DNA of 45,915 bases from Gemmatimonadota bacterium (GCA_020350785.1 CP070722.1:78112-124026), one strand, 5' to 3'. Counted from the first letter of the stretch, positions 1-8,585 are shown. Notes: generated by a model from the sequence alone, not told the origin. Numbers and translations are program-made.

Positions 1-2066
1 ACAGCGACGACATCGTCTTCTTCTCAATGGACTTGCTCGAGTCCGGTCTCAAGGACCTGCTCAAGCCGGGAGCGCCCGTCCGCCCCGACATCATTATCAG
101 AGTGGGCATCGACGTGGCCTCGGCTCTGCAGTTCGCGCACACCCACGAAGGGGGGATCGTTCACCGCGACCTCAAGCCGGACAACATCCTGTTCGACCGT
201 CACGGCAACGCGGTCGTCACCGACTTCGGGATCGCCGAGGCCGCCACCAGCTATACCGCCGCAACCGGCACCACCGTCTACGTCGGAACGCCTAAGTACA
301 TGTCGCCGGAGCAGGCACGTGGCCAGCGCGTCGACCACCGCTCCGACATCTACTCGCTGGGCGTGACCTTGTACGAGATGGCGGCTGGGGAACCGCCCTT
401 CACCGGCCGCGACTGGTTCGAGTTGGGCCGTAAGCACATCGAGGAGCCTCCGCCTCTGCCGCGTGACAAGAATAGCGACCTCAGCCCCGAGCTCGAGAGC
501 GTCATCCTCAGGTGCTTGCAGAAGAGTCCGGCCGATCGCTATCAGAGTGCCAGGCACCTGAGCCTTGACCTGCAGGCTCTGAAGGAGGGGACGCTCAGTC
601 CGATCCCGCCGGCCGAATTGCGCGCTCAGAGAGCCGCAGTCGCGACCCCGCCGACACCCGCGCCCTCGATCCAGCGGGCTCGCCAGCACGAGGCTCGCGA
701 GGCTCAGCGCGGACCCGCCGACCTGTACAGCGCCACCACCCAGATGCCCGGCAAGCGGCGACGCGCCTGGATATGGCTCACCGTCGCCGGGCTTCTCACC
801 GGCGCCGTCGGGACCTTCGCCTACGACGTCGCAGGGTTCCGCGCCTGGAGCGAGACTCAGCTACCGCAACTCGCCGGGATCCCCTACATCGGCAGCGGGT
901 CGGTCTATGCGACGGGCTTCATGTTTGCGAGCGTCGAAGGTGGCGCCGTGGTCGACGGTGAGTTCGACATCACCTTCAGCGGGTCGATCGATCGGGAGAC
1001 GGCCACCGCCGAGAACGTCCAGCTGCTGGAGCCCAGCGGCCGCCAGGTACCGGTTCAGGTGACCCTGGCGCCCGACGGCCGCCGGATAACGGTGAAACCG
1101 GCCAGACCGCTCGCCTTCCAGGCGGCTTATACGCTCCGTATCGCGCCCGGTCTGCTCAGTACCCGGGGGACGGCCGTCTTGCAGAAGCCGGGCGCCGACC
1201 AGCCTGGTGGAGAGTGGCCCTTCGAAACCGGTCGAACGCCGCCGGACAGCGATCCGCCCCACCTGCTGGAGAGCGCTCCGGCCAACAGGGCCACTTCGGT
1301 GCCACTCCGGCAGACCTTCACGCTCCTGTTCAACGAGCCTTTGGATCTCAATACCGTGCACGCGGCGAACGTGAAGCTGAGCGACGAGGGCGGCAGTCCC
1401 GTCCCGATCGACGTTCTGCTCAGTACGGATGACCAACGCACGATCAGGGTCCGGCCGGACCAAGAGCTGCAGGGCGGCTCCCGCTACTCCTTGCTGCTCA
1501 CCGCCGGCATCCTCGACCGATCTGGCAATCCGCTCATTCCGGACACGATCGCCTTCACGACCGTCGCCGGCGCTGCAGCAGTTGCCACGGCGCCCGCCAG
1601 GCTTAACATCACAGTGCGCCCTAAGAGCGCCGAGCAGTATGTGAGAGTCCGTATCGACGGCCGGTTGCTGGGCTTTGCGCCCAGGCTCGATGAGCGAGTG
1701 GCCGCAGGGGTCAGTCACACCGTCGAGCTACTGGCAGGTCCCAGGGAATCGAGCTTCCTTCTGCCGGTACACTACGACGAGCGGGTCGTCGTCGGTCCGG
1801 GCGAACGGAAGACGATCGACCCCGAGATCAAACCCTTTGGCTGGATCACCGTGATATCGCAGCCGTACGCCGATGTCTTCGTCGATGGGATATACGTCGC
1901 GACCGCGCCGGTAGCCGGGTATACGCTATTCGCCGGTAGCCACGAGTTGGAGTTGCATCCGCTTTCGGGAGACGCAGCGACTTACAACACCTACAGCCAG
2001 GTGATCGAGGTGCTTCCCTACCGCGAACTGAGGCTTGCCGACTTGCGGCTACCGCAAGCGAACTAG
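1..2066 (+). CDS. Membrane-anchored Ser/Thr protein kinase with Ig-like and PEGA domains (5' end outside window)
   Basis: Hanks-type protein kinase whose N-lobe (ATP-binding loop and lysine) lies left of the window: the frame is open from base 3 and no start is visible. Counting from the in-frame Met at 27, HRDLKPDN is at residues 46-53, DFG at 66-68 and the SPEQ activation-segment end at 93-96, so the visible catalytic half looks active. A Pro/Ala/Arg-rich linker leads to one transmembrane helix at about 247-266. Outside the membrane come two SbsA/Big_5-type Ig-like domains (about 296-390 and 408-515) and two PEGA-like segments (about 525-590 and 604-650). The kinase is therefore cytoplasmic and the tail periplasmic, an architecture suited to sensing the envelope. 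The next gene, 19 bases downstream, encodes an FHA protein, the usual phospho-threonine reader, so a functional pair is likely (inference). Confidence 0.93.
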   Translation, partial: SDDIVFFSMDLLESGLKDLLKPGAPVRPDIIIRVGIDVASALQFAHTHEGGIVHRDLKPDNILFDRHGNAVVTDFGIAEAATSYTAATGTTVYVGTPKYMSPEQARGQRVDHRSDIYSLGVTLYEMAAGEPPFTGRDWFELGRKHIEEPPPLPRDKNSDLSPELESVILRCLQKSPADRYQSARHLSLDLQALKEGTLSPIPPAELRAQRAAVATPPTPAPSIQRARQHEAREAQRGPADLYSATTQMPGKRRRAWIWLTVAGLLTGAVGTFAYDVAGFRAWSETQLPQLAGIPYIGSGSVYATGFMFASVEGGAVVDGEFDITFSGSIDRETATAENVQLLEPSGRQVPVQVTLAPDGRRITVKPARPLAFQAAYTLRIAPGLLSTRGTAVLQKPGADQPGGEWPFETGRTPPDSDPPHLLESAPANRATSVPLRQTFTLLFNEPLDLNTVHAANVKLSDEGGSPVPIDVLLSTDDQRTIRVRPDQELQGGSRYSLLLTAGILDRSGNPLIPDTIAFTTVAGAAAVATAPARLNITVRPKSAEQYVRVRIDGRLLGFAPRLDERVAAGVSHTVELLAGPRESSFLLPVHYDERVVVGPGERKTIDPEIKPFGWITVISQPYADVFVDGIYVATAPVAGYTLFAGSHELELHPLSGDAATYNTYSQVIEVLPYRELRLADLRLPQAN

Positions 2067-2085
2067 CAGGAGACACTCAGAGCGT

Positions 2086-3657
2086 ATGCACATAGAGCTG
2101 GTCGTCCGCGAGGGCCAACATTCAGGCCGCATCTTCAGCATCGCCGTCGGTGAGCGGAAGACGATCGGTCGGGCCCCCGAGTGCCACATTCGGCTGCCCG
2201 ACCAGGGCGTGTCGCGGCGCCATTGCACAATCGAGAACACCGGTGACGCCCTCCAGGTCGTGGACCTGGAATCCGCGAACGGCAGCTACATCAACGGGCA
2301 GCCCGTCCAGCGCGGAAGTCTCCGGCCCGGCGATCAGCTCGCCGTGGGCCCCACCATCCTGGAGTGCCGCGAACGCCCCGCGCCACGCCGGGCGCCCGGC
2401 GAAACGACGTTGGCGTACCGGGAAGAGGGCACGACGACCGTACTGCGCAAGGTGGTCGACACCCACTTCCCCGGCATGGAAGCGCTGACCCGGGCGGCCG
2501 ACCTGGATAACCTGAAACGCGCCCAGCGCAACCTGGCGACGGCCTACCAAATCTCCAAGCTGCTCTCGGGAGCCCAGGATCTCCAGCACATCTTCGGGGA
2601 AGTGATCGACTCCATCTTCAACGCGATCAACGCTGACCGGGCGGCCCTCCTCCTGCGCGAGGGCGAGGACGGTGCCGGTGAGCTTCGGGTCGTCGCCGCC
2701 CGCTCACGCACAGGTGAGCTTGGAACCGATGAGATCTCCGTCAGCCGGACGGTGGTTCAAGAAGTTCTCGGGCAGCATGTCTCGTGTCTGAGCCGCGACG
2801 CCTCCGCCGACGCCCGCTACCGCGAGGGCAAGAGCATCATCCAGCAGAAGATCCGCTCCGTGATGTGCGCGCCGGTCGCCACGGACGAGAGCGCCCTCGG
2901 CGTGCTGTACGCCGACAGCCGCAGCCTCACAGGGGCTTTTTCGGAGAGCGACCTCGAGCTGCTGGCGCTGATCGGCAACCAAGCTGGCGTGGCGATTCAC
3001 CGTGCCCAGCTCATGTCGCAACTGGAGCAATTCTTCTTCGATACGATTCGCGCCATCGTCGCGACCATCGACGCAAAGGACGGCTACACACACCGTCACT
3101 CGGAGCGCGTGGCCGCCTTCGCTATCCGCATCGCCGGTGAGCTGGGCAAGAGCGAGGAAGAAATCGAAGTGGTGCAGCTCTCAGGGCTGCTGCACGATGT
3201 GGGTAAGGTCGGTGTTCCAGAGGCCATTCTCAACAAGCCGGGCCCACTCACCGAAGCCGAGTTCGCCGAGATCAAGAAGCACCCGGTTCACGGCGTGAAC
3301 ATCCTCGGCCACATCAAGAGTCCGCGCTTCGAGGCCGTCCTTCCGGGCGTGCGCCACCATCACGAGAAGTGGGACGGCTCCGGTTACCCCGACGGCCTGG
3401 CGGAGGCCAACATACCATTCCTCGGCCGCCTACTTGCCGTCGCGGATGTTCTGGACGCGCTGAGCTCCGACCGCTCCTACCGAAAGGGGTTGGGGTTTGA
3501 TCGGGCCGTCGAGATCATTCGTAAAGACGCCGGGTCTCACTTCGATCCCGAGATCGCCAAGGCAGCGGCAGACCTGCACTCCCGCGGCGAACTGGAGGTC
3601 CCGGCGGCCTGGATCGAGCCCGACGCCGCCTTCGACCCGGTTACCACGCAGCCTTAG
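2086..3657 (+). CDS. FHA-GAF-HD-GYP signalling protein
   Basis: The 523-residue protein starts at the ATG at 2086, preceded by an AGGAG-type ribosome site at about 2068; the frame is open further upstream but that part overlaps the kinase end. The FHA domain is at residues 1-93, with GR at 28-29, SRRH at 43-46 and NG pairs at 65-66 and 70-71, the pattern that reads phospho-threonine. A GAF domain follows at about 150-310. The C-terminal HD-GYP domain has HD at 370-371 and the full HHEKWDGSGYP signature at 425-435, so cyclic-di-GMP phosphodiesterase activity is expected from the family. It sits directly after a Ser/Thr kinase gene. I infer that kinase phosphorylation is read by the FHA domain and changes second-messenger breakdown. 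Its stop overlaps the stop of the convergent gene by three bases. Confidence 0.93.
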   Translation: MHIELVVREGQHSGRIFSIAVGERKTIGRAPECHIRLPDQGVSRRHCTIENTGDALQVVDLESANGSYINGQPVQRGSLRPGDQLAVGPTILECRERPAPRRAPGETTLAYREEGTTTVLRKVVDTHFPGMEALTRAADLDNLKRAQRNLATAYQISKLLSGAQDLQHIFGEVIDSIFNAINADRAALLLREGEDGAGELRVVAARSRTGELGTDEISVSRTVVQEVLGQHVSCLSRDASADARYREGKSIIQQKIRSVMCAPVATDESALGVLYADSRSLTGAFSESDLELLALIGNQAGVAIHRAQLMSQLEQFFFDTIRAIVATIDAKDGYTHRHSERVAAFAIRIAGELGKSEEEIEVVQLSGLLHDVGKVGVPEAILNKPGPLTEAEFAEIKKHPVHGVNILGHIKSPRFEAVLPGVRHHHEKWDGSGYPDGLAEANIPFLGRLLAVADVLDALSSDRSYRKGLGFDRAVEIIRKDAGSHFDPEIAKAAADLHSRGELEVPAAWIEPDAAFDPVTTQP

Positions 3658-3872
3658 TGGCGGCGCCGCAGCCATCCGACAAGCGGCAAGTGCCGGATCA
3701 GATGCCCTAACCGCTCCCCCAGCTTCACACCCGGACGGGCGGGCAGCAGCAAGGCCACCCCCAGAAGCGCCAGACCGGCGAAGAACAACCAGCTCTGACC
3801 AAGATTTCCTGAGACCAGCGCCAGCGGCGCTCCGATGAACATCAGAGCAAGCTTTACTTGGAGACGAGTCAA
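3654..3872 (-). CDS. Small two-helix membrane protein, function unknown
   Basis: A 72-residue frame starts at TTG (3872-3870), which overlaps the TGA stop of the upstream enoyl-CoA hydratase gene, a layout typical of translational coupling. An in-frame ATG lies ten codons further in. The protein begins with a hydrophobic stretch (about residues 4-22), then a second (about 28-44), and ends in a basic tail (GWLRRRH). It could be a two-helix inner-membrane protein with both ends in the cytoplasm. I do not recognise the family. Longer versions of this frame, reaching to 4076, run through the hydratase gene with arginine-rich sequence and are not credible. The stop (TAA) overlaps that of the convergent HD-GYP gene. 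Confidence 0.55.
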   Translation of the reverse strand: MTRLQVKLALMFIGAPLALVSGNLGQSWLFFAGLALLGVALLLPARPGVKLGERLGHLIRHLPLVGWLRRRH

Positions 3873-4669
3873 CTGCCGCCCTTCCCGCGCCGCGCCTCGA
3901 CGAAGCTCCGGACACCCTCCCGGTAGTCTTCGGTCAGACGCGCCAGCACGTTCATCTCGGCACCGGCTCGGATCGCGGCCTCGAAGGAATGGCGCTCGCT
4001 CTGGTAGAGGAGCCGCTTGGACAAGGCGACGGCGCTGGCACTGCGGTCCGCCAGCTCTTCCACGTACTCCTTGCACCGCTGCTCGAACTCCGCCGCCGGG
4101 AAGACGTGATGGACGAGCCCGTAGGCCTCGGCGCTCCGCGCCTCGATGATCCGCCCGCTGACCACAAGCTCGAAGGCTCGCTTCTCGCCTACCGCCCGCC
4201 GCAACATCGCGATGACCATCGCCGGGAGAAAGCCGATCTTCACCTCGGGATAGCCGAATCGCGCATCGTCGGAGGCCAGGATTATATCGCAGGCCGTCGC
4301 CAAACCGCAGCCGCCCGCCACGGCGTGCCCATGCACTGCGGCAACCACCGGCTTGCCGATCCGACGCAGAATCAGGAACAGATCTCCCAGCGCATCCGCG
4401 TCCGCCAGCTGCTCCTCCACTCCCGCCTCGAGCATCTCCGACAACTCAGCCAGATCGGCACCCGCGCAAAAGTCCTTGCCGACACCCTTGAGCAAGATGA
4501 CGCGTATCCGCTCATCGGCGTCGGCCCACGCCATCGCATCGGCCAGCTCATCGACCAGCTCGCCGCTCAAGGCGTTTCGCCTCTCCGGGCGATTGAGGCT
4601 GACCGTCGCCACTCCGGTGGGCGCATCAATCTCGACCGTCAAAGAGTCGTACACGTCACCCCGGTCCAT
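3869..4669 (-). CDS. Enoyl-CoA hydratase/isomerase, methylglutaconyl-CoA hydratase-like
   Basis: A crotonase-fold enzyme of 266 residues. The ATG at 4669 is chosen because GAGGAAG stands just upstream; the frame extends 14 codons further without support. The oxyanion-hole segment is CAGADLAELSE, and the catalytic Glu lies in YPEVKIGFLPAM. The PAM segment in place of the usual GAGGTQ loop resembles 3-methylglutaconyl-CoA hydratases (LiuC/AUH type) more than short-chain enoyl-CoA hydratases. It is the penultimate gene of an acyl-CoA cluster with a methylcrotonyl-CoA-carboxylase-like carboxyltransferase and AtuA, which fits hydration of a branched glutaconyl-CoA intermediate. The fold assignment is secure; the exact substrate is inference. 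Confidence 0.88.
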   Translation of the reverse strand: MDRGDVYDSLTVEIDAPTGVATVSLNRPERRNALSGELVDELADAMAWADADERIRVILLKGVGKDFCAGADLAELSEMLEAGVEEQLADADALGDLFLILRRIGKPVVAAVHGHAVAGGCGLATACDIILASDDARFGYPEVKIGFLPAMVIAMLRRAVGEKRAFELVVSGRIIEARSAEAYGLVHHVFPAAEFEQRCKEYVEELADRSASAVALSKRLLYQSERHSFEAAIRAGAEMNVLARLTEDYREGVRSFVEARRGKGGS

Positions 4670-4720
4670 CGTAACTTCCTCCCGCAAGTCTCGAGAGAGG
4701 TGCGGCGCCAATCTCCCTCG

Positions 4721-5062
4721 CTACCGCTCCAGCAGATCTGCCAGCTCGTCCGGAACATCGATCATCATACGCAGCAGCGCGGCGCTCAAGGTCTTCCCCT
4801 GAGCGTCGGTTCTCAGCGACAACGTGCCACCGCCACCCAAGGCGCGGCGCAGCAGAAAATTGAGGGCCACCAGGTTCGGCAGCTCGAAGCGTTCGACGTC
4901 GCCCTGACATATTCCTTTGAAGTGTCGCTTTACACGTTCTGCTGTAACTTCTTTTAAAATAACGGGATAGAACTCGGGCTTCAACGCGATTAGACCGATG
5001 TTCGCCGTGTCTCCCTTGTCTCCGGAGCGGGCGTGGGCGACCTGAAGCAGTCGGACGCGCAT
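4721..5062 (-). CDS. AtuA C-terminal-domain-like protein
   Basis: A 113-residue protein with the motif HARSGDKGDTANIGL near its start. That motif marks the small C-terminal domain of acyclic terpene utilisation protein AtuA and of DUF1446-linked proteins. Here it is a free-standing gene, 53 bases downstream of the gene for the large N-terminal domain, in the same order as in the fused protein. The biochemical role of AtuA is not established in the family; it is found in terpene and leucine-type acyl-CoA degradation clusters. The two genes are followed by an enoyl-CoA hydratase after a 51-base gap. Confidence 0.82.
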   Translation of the reverse strand: MRVRLLQVAHARSGDKGDTANIGLIALKPEFYPVILKEVTAERVKRHFKGICQGDVERFELPNLVALNFLLRRALGGGGTLSLRTDAQGKTLSAALLRMMIDVPDELADLLER

Positions 5063-5115
5063 GGTCAGTCGTACCAGATCGCGTCAGAGCGGCTGCCGGT
5101 CCGTGCGCTCATCGC

Positions 5116-6489
5116 TCAGGCGACCTCCACGCTCACCCGCGGCTCGATTTGCTTCTTGGGAACGAGGGCCGGCCAATAGGCGACCATCTCCTGAACGCGC
5201 GGGCGTCCGCCGGCGAAACCGGTGGCCGTGGGCGGCCCAGCCAGGATGAGCGCGGCGATCTCGCGGGTGAAGCGATCCACCGGCGGCCGCTCGGAATGCT
5301 TCACCCCGATGCGCAATTCCACCTCGGGCAAATCCGGCGGCAGCGGACCCGCCAGCGGGCCATGGCAGGCGCCAGCTCCGAGGTATTCCGTGTGTACCTC
5401 AGCGAAGCCAAGGCCCAGGCGCTCCAGGCGCGCACGAATCGTTCGGTCCGCCGCCCGAGCCTTCTCCAGCGCATCGGGCCACGAATAAGTCATCGTTCCG
5501 ACGGCTTTGTATCCTGCCAGATACGAAACGGAGACCTTGAGCATCTCTGTCGGGGGTGCGCCGCGCACGCCGAAGACGCGGACCCGATCCACCGCTTCCT
5601 GCTCCAGCTGAATCGTGCGGAAATCCGCGGTGCAGTCGGGCGTGATGTACTCCGCGGGGTCACCCATCTCATAGAGCAACTGCTCGCTAACAGTCGGTAC
5701 CGTGACCCGGCCTCCCAACGCCTCGTGCTTGGTGACGATGAACTGGCCATCGGCGTGGGATTCGATGATCGGATATCCGATGTCGCTATAATCGATGGAT
5801 TGCCAGTCAACGCCCGTGTTGCCGCCCGTGGCCTGCGCTCCGCATTCGTTGATGTGCCCCGCCACGACGCCAGCGGCGATCTTGTCCCAATCGTCCGCCG
5901 GCCAAGCGTGCTCGAACATCATCGGTGCGTAGGTGAGCGCGGTGTCGGTTGTGCGGCCGGCGATGACCACCTCGGCTCCGCGCTCGAGCGCCGCGATGAT
6001 CGGACCCGCTCCGAGGTAAGCGTTGGCCGACTGTATCCGGTCCCGCACCATCGTCAGCGGCTCTCCCGTATCCATGTTCCGCAACTCGACCCCCTGGCTC
6101 AAGAGGTCGTCCAGCCGCTCCATGAGATCGTCGCCGGTGATGACGCCGATACGTACCTGCCCGGCCAGCCCGGCCGCCTGGGCCGTCTCCAGAACCGCGT
6201 CGCGACAGGACAACGGGTTCACGCCGCCCGCGTTGGCGATCACCCGCACGCCCTTCTCGACGCAGAGCGGCAGTATCCGTCCCAGCAAGGGCACGAAATC
6301 ACGTGCATAGCCTTGGGAGGGGTCACGGTTCCGTTGCTTCTGCAGGATCGACATCGTGACTTCCGCCAGATAATCCATAACGAGGTAGTCGATGGGCCCG
6401 ACCTCGACCTGGCGGACCGGTGCCTCGAGCCAGTCGCCCCAAAAGCCCTGTCCCGAGGCTATCCGCACGCTCTTGCCCGAGATGCTCAC
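5116..6489 (-). CDS. AtuA-family (DUF1446) protein, large N-terminal domain
   Basis: A 457-residue protein matching the DUF1446/AtuA N-terminal domain. It begins with a glycine-rich segment (ASGQGFWGDW), followed by DYLVMDYLAEVTM, NAGGVNP and VIAGRTTDTAL, all landmarks I associate with this family. The start ATG overlaps the stop of the upstream carboxyltransferase gene by four bases (ATGA), so translation is probably coupled. AtuA genes recur beside acyl-CoA carboxylases that handle methylcrotonyl- or geranyl-CoA, but the reaction is not known. The C-terminal part is encoded by the next gene. Confidence 0.88.
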   Translation of the reverse strand: MSISGKSVRIASGQGFWGDWLEAPVRQVEVGPIDYLVMDYLAEVTMSILQKQRNRDPSQGYARDFVPLLGRILPLCVEKGVRVIANAGGVNPLSCRDAVLETAQAAGLAGQVRIGVITGDDLMERLDDLLSQGVELRNMDTGEPLTMVRDRIQSANAYLGAGPIIAALERGAEVVIAGRTTDTALTYAPMMFEHAWPADDWDKIAAGVVAGHINECGAQATGGNTGVDWQSIDYSDIGYPIIESHADGQFIVTKHEALGGRVTVPTVSEQLLYEMGDPAEYITPDCTADFRTIQLEQEAVDRVRVFGVRGAPPTEMLKVSVSYLAGYKAVGTMTYSWPDALEKARAADRTIRARLERLGLGFAEVHTEYLGAGACHGPLAGPLPPDLPEVELRIGVKHSERPPVDRFTREIAALILAGPPTATGFAGGRPRVQEMVAYWPALVPKKQIEPRVSVEVA

Positions 6490-8126
6490 CCCAGCAGCGA
6501 TTCCAGCGACCCCGGGAGAGCGAACGGTCCGATATGAGGTCCGGGGTTCTGCAGGGCGGCTTTAAGCGCCAGCGTCAACGCGTCGCGTGTGCGCTCTGGC
6601 GTAATCACGGCGTCCACGTAGCCGCGGGCGGCTGCGTAGCGCGCGTCCAGCTGGTGCTCATAGGTCTCCAAAGTCTTTTCCACGGCCTTCTGCGTATCGG
6701 GATCCAGCTCGCGACCCTCCTGCTTCGCCTGGTCGATAGCCGGCCCATGGACGGCCCGAACCGCCGACTCGCCCTCCATCACACCCATGCGGCCGCTGGG
6801 CCAGGAGAAGATGAAGTCGGGATCGAAGCCCTGCCCCGCCATCGCGTAGTAGCCGGCGCCGCTGGCGTGATTGATCGTCAGGACGATCTTTGGCACGGTG
6901 GCCACCGACATCGCCTCGACCATACGGGCGCCCGCACGAATGATCCCGGAGTGCTCGGCCTCGGTACCCACCATGAAGCCCGATACGTCCTGGATGAACA
7001 GCAGGGGCCTGCGGTGCCGTTCGCAGGTCTCCATGAAGTAGGCGCACTTCTCCGCGCTCTCGGTGTAGACTATCCCACCGAACCGCGGGGCGCCGCCGGC
7101 TTTCTTATCGTGAATGATCGTCCTCTCGTTCGCCAAGATCCCGACCGGGATGCCGTTGATTCGCGCATCGAGGCAGATCATCTCGGCGGCGTGCTCCGGC
7201 TGGAATTCCCGCCACTCCCCGGCATCGACGATGCTCTCTAGAATCGCCCGCATGTCGTAACCGCCCCGGTGGTCCTCGGGGACCAACTCGTAGGCCTCCT
7301 CCGGCGCCCGCTTCGGCGGCCGCGGGTCGGTGATGACGACCGGGATGCCCGCACTGGGTGGGAGGTCGGCTATGTACTCGCGTATCAACTCGATGCACTG
7401 CTCGTCGTTATCGGGCTCGTAGTGCGCCACCCCCGATATCTGGGTGTGGGTGTCGGCTCCACCCAGGGTCTCGGCGTCCACCGTCTGACCGGTAGCGCCC
7501 CTCACCAAGTTGGGGCCACCCAGGCCCATGAAGCTGGTCCCCTTCACCATGAAGATCACGTCGGAGAGGGCGGGCAAATACGCACCTCCCGCAATACAAG
7601 GCCCCATGACGGCCGAGATTTGCGGCACACGCAAGTAGCGGCGCATCAGTGAGTTGTAGTAGAAGAGCCGGGCCGCGCCGTACTGGCCTGGAAAGACCCC
7701 GCCCTGATAAGGCAGGTTGATGCCGGACGAGTCCACCAGGTAGACGATCGGGATGTGGCAGCGCATCGCGATCTCCTGGGCCCGCAGCATCTTCGGTATC
7801 GTCTCCGGCCACCAGGAGCCCGCCTTCACGGTGGCATCGTTGGCCACGACCACGACCTCGCGACCCGCGATGCGACCGTATCCCGTAACCACGCCCGCGC
7901 CCGGCGCCTTGCCGTCGTACTTGTCGTAGGCGACCAGCAGGCCCACCTCTTGGAAGTAGGCGCCCTTGTCGAAAAGGAGCGCGATCCGCTCCCGCGCGGT
8001 CAGCTTTCCATCAGCGTGCTGGCGGTCGATCTTCGTCTTTCCACCGCCCATTCGCAGCTCCGCCTCGAGAAGCTGCAGCTGCTGGCTCAGGCTGCGCATT
8101 CGCGATTTGCGCTTCGCAGCTTTCAT
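6486..8126 (-). CDS. Acyl-CoA carboxylase, carboxyltransferase (beta) subunit, MCC-like
   Basis: A biotin-dependent carboxyltransferase of 546 residues with tandem crotonase-fold halves. Landmarks are GKLTARERI near the N-terminus, ANDATVKAGSWWP, YLVDSSGINLP, the first oxyanion segment MGPCIAGGAYLPA, and in the second half FIQDVSGFMVG and INHASGAGYYAM. The NDATVK and LRAQEIAM segments resemble methylcrotonyl-CoA carboxylase beta more than propionyl-CoA carboxylase beta. Without the biotin carboxylase/biotin carrier subunit, which is not in the window, the substrate cannot be fixed. An alternative start is the Met at residue 10. It overlaps the AtuA gene by four bases and follows the B12-binding subunit gene by 39 bases. 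Confidence 0.9.
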   Translation of the reverse strand: MKAAKRKSRMRSLSQQLQLLEAELRMGGGKTKIDRQHADGKLTARERIALLFDKGAYFQEVGLLVAYDKYDGKAPGAGVVTGYGRIAGREVVVVANDATVKAGSWWPETIPKMLRAQEIAMRCHIPIVYLVDSSGINLPYQGGVFPGQYGAARLFYYNSLMRRYLRVPQISAVMGPCIAGGAYLPALSDVIFMVKGTSFMGLGGPNLVRGATGQTVDAETLGGADTHTQISGVAHYEPDNDEQCIELIREYIADLPPSAGIPVVITDPRPPKRAPEEAYELVPEDHRGGYDMRAILESIVDAGEWREFQPEHAAEMICLDARINGIPVGILANERTIIHDKKAGGAPRFGGIVYTESAEKCAYFMETCERHRRPLLFIQDVSGFMVGTEAEHSGIIRAGARMVEAMSVATVPKIVLTINHASGAGYYAMAGQGFDPDFIFSWPSGRMGVMEGESAVRAVHGPAIDQAKQEGRELDPDTQKAVEKTLETYEHQLDARYAAARGYVDAVITPERTRDALTLALKAALQNPGPHIGPFALPGSLESLLG

Positions 8127-8165
8127 CGCCGCGCTCCAGCCAACGCGCCGGACGGCAACGACACG

Positions 8166-8585
8166 TCAATCCTCCTCGTTCCCACGGTTCTCGGCGAACC
8201 ACCCGCGGATATACTCGACCGCCTCCGACGTGGATGTGCCCGGCCCGAACAGACGGCCGACCCCCAACGCCCTCAGCTTCTCCATGTCCTCCGTCGGGAT
8301 GATCCCGCCGCCCGTCACCAGCACGTGTCCCGCCCCGGCCTCTCGCAACAGCTTGACCACTTTGGGGAATAGGGTCATATGGGCGCCCGAAAGAATCGAC
8401 AGCGCCACCACGTCGACGTCCTCCTGGATCGCCGCCTGCACGATCTGGTCCGGCGTCTGATGCAATCCCGTGTAGATCACTTCCATCCCGGCGTCGCGCA
8501 GCGCCGCCGCGACGACCTTGGCGCCGCGATCGTGCCCATCCAATCCCGGCTTGCCCACCAGTACGCGTATCTTCCGTTCTGCCAT
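8166..8585 (-). CDS. icmB: Cobalamin-binding small subunit of acyl-CoA mutase (IcmB-like)
   Basis: This 139-residue protein is a stand-alone B12-binding domain. The signature DGHDRG (D-x-H-x-x-G) provides the histidine that coordinates cobalt in base-off binding, followed by [10 protein letters not shown] and VTGGGII. The ATG at 8585 gives a length like that of known small mutase subunits; the frame could extend to a TTG at 8654, which has no support. The large subunit at 9691-11415 lacks this domain, so the two should form the holoenzyme. A galT gene separates them. Because the large subunit carries the isobutyryl-CoA mutase residues I name it icmB; on its own sequence it could equally be a methylmalonyl-CoA mutase small subunit. 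Confidence 0.9.
   Translation of the reverse strand: MAERKIRVLVGKPGLDGHDRGAKVVAAALRDAGMEVIYTGLHQTPDQIVQAAIQEDVDVVALSILSGAHMTLFPKVVKLLREAGAGHVLVTGGGIIPTEDMEKLRALGVGRLFGPGTSTSEAVEYIRGWFAENRGNEED

Noticed and set aside
861..1718. Minus-strand open frame of 285 codons
   Set aside because: Antisense to the Ig-like part of the kinase; low-complexity Arg/Gly-rich product.
3660..3669. Palindrome GCGGCGCCGC at the convergent gene ends
   Set aside because: Inside the coding end of the small membrane protein and without an A/T-rich flank; expected by chance at this GC content.
3989..4957. Plus-strand open frame of 322 codons
   Set aside because: Antisense to the hydratase and the AtuA C-terminal gene, both recognisable; no domain in the plus-strand product.
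5149..6537. Plus-strand open frame of 462 codons
   Set aside because: It lies antisense to the AtuA gene. Its Arg/His-rich peptide shows no family pattern, whereas the minus strand has clear AtuA motifs; a high-GC shadow.
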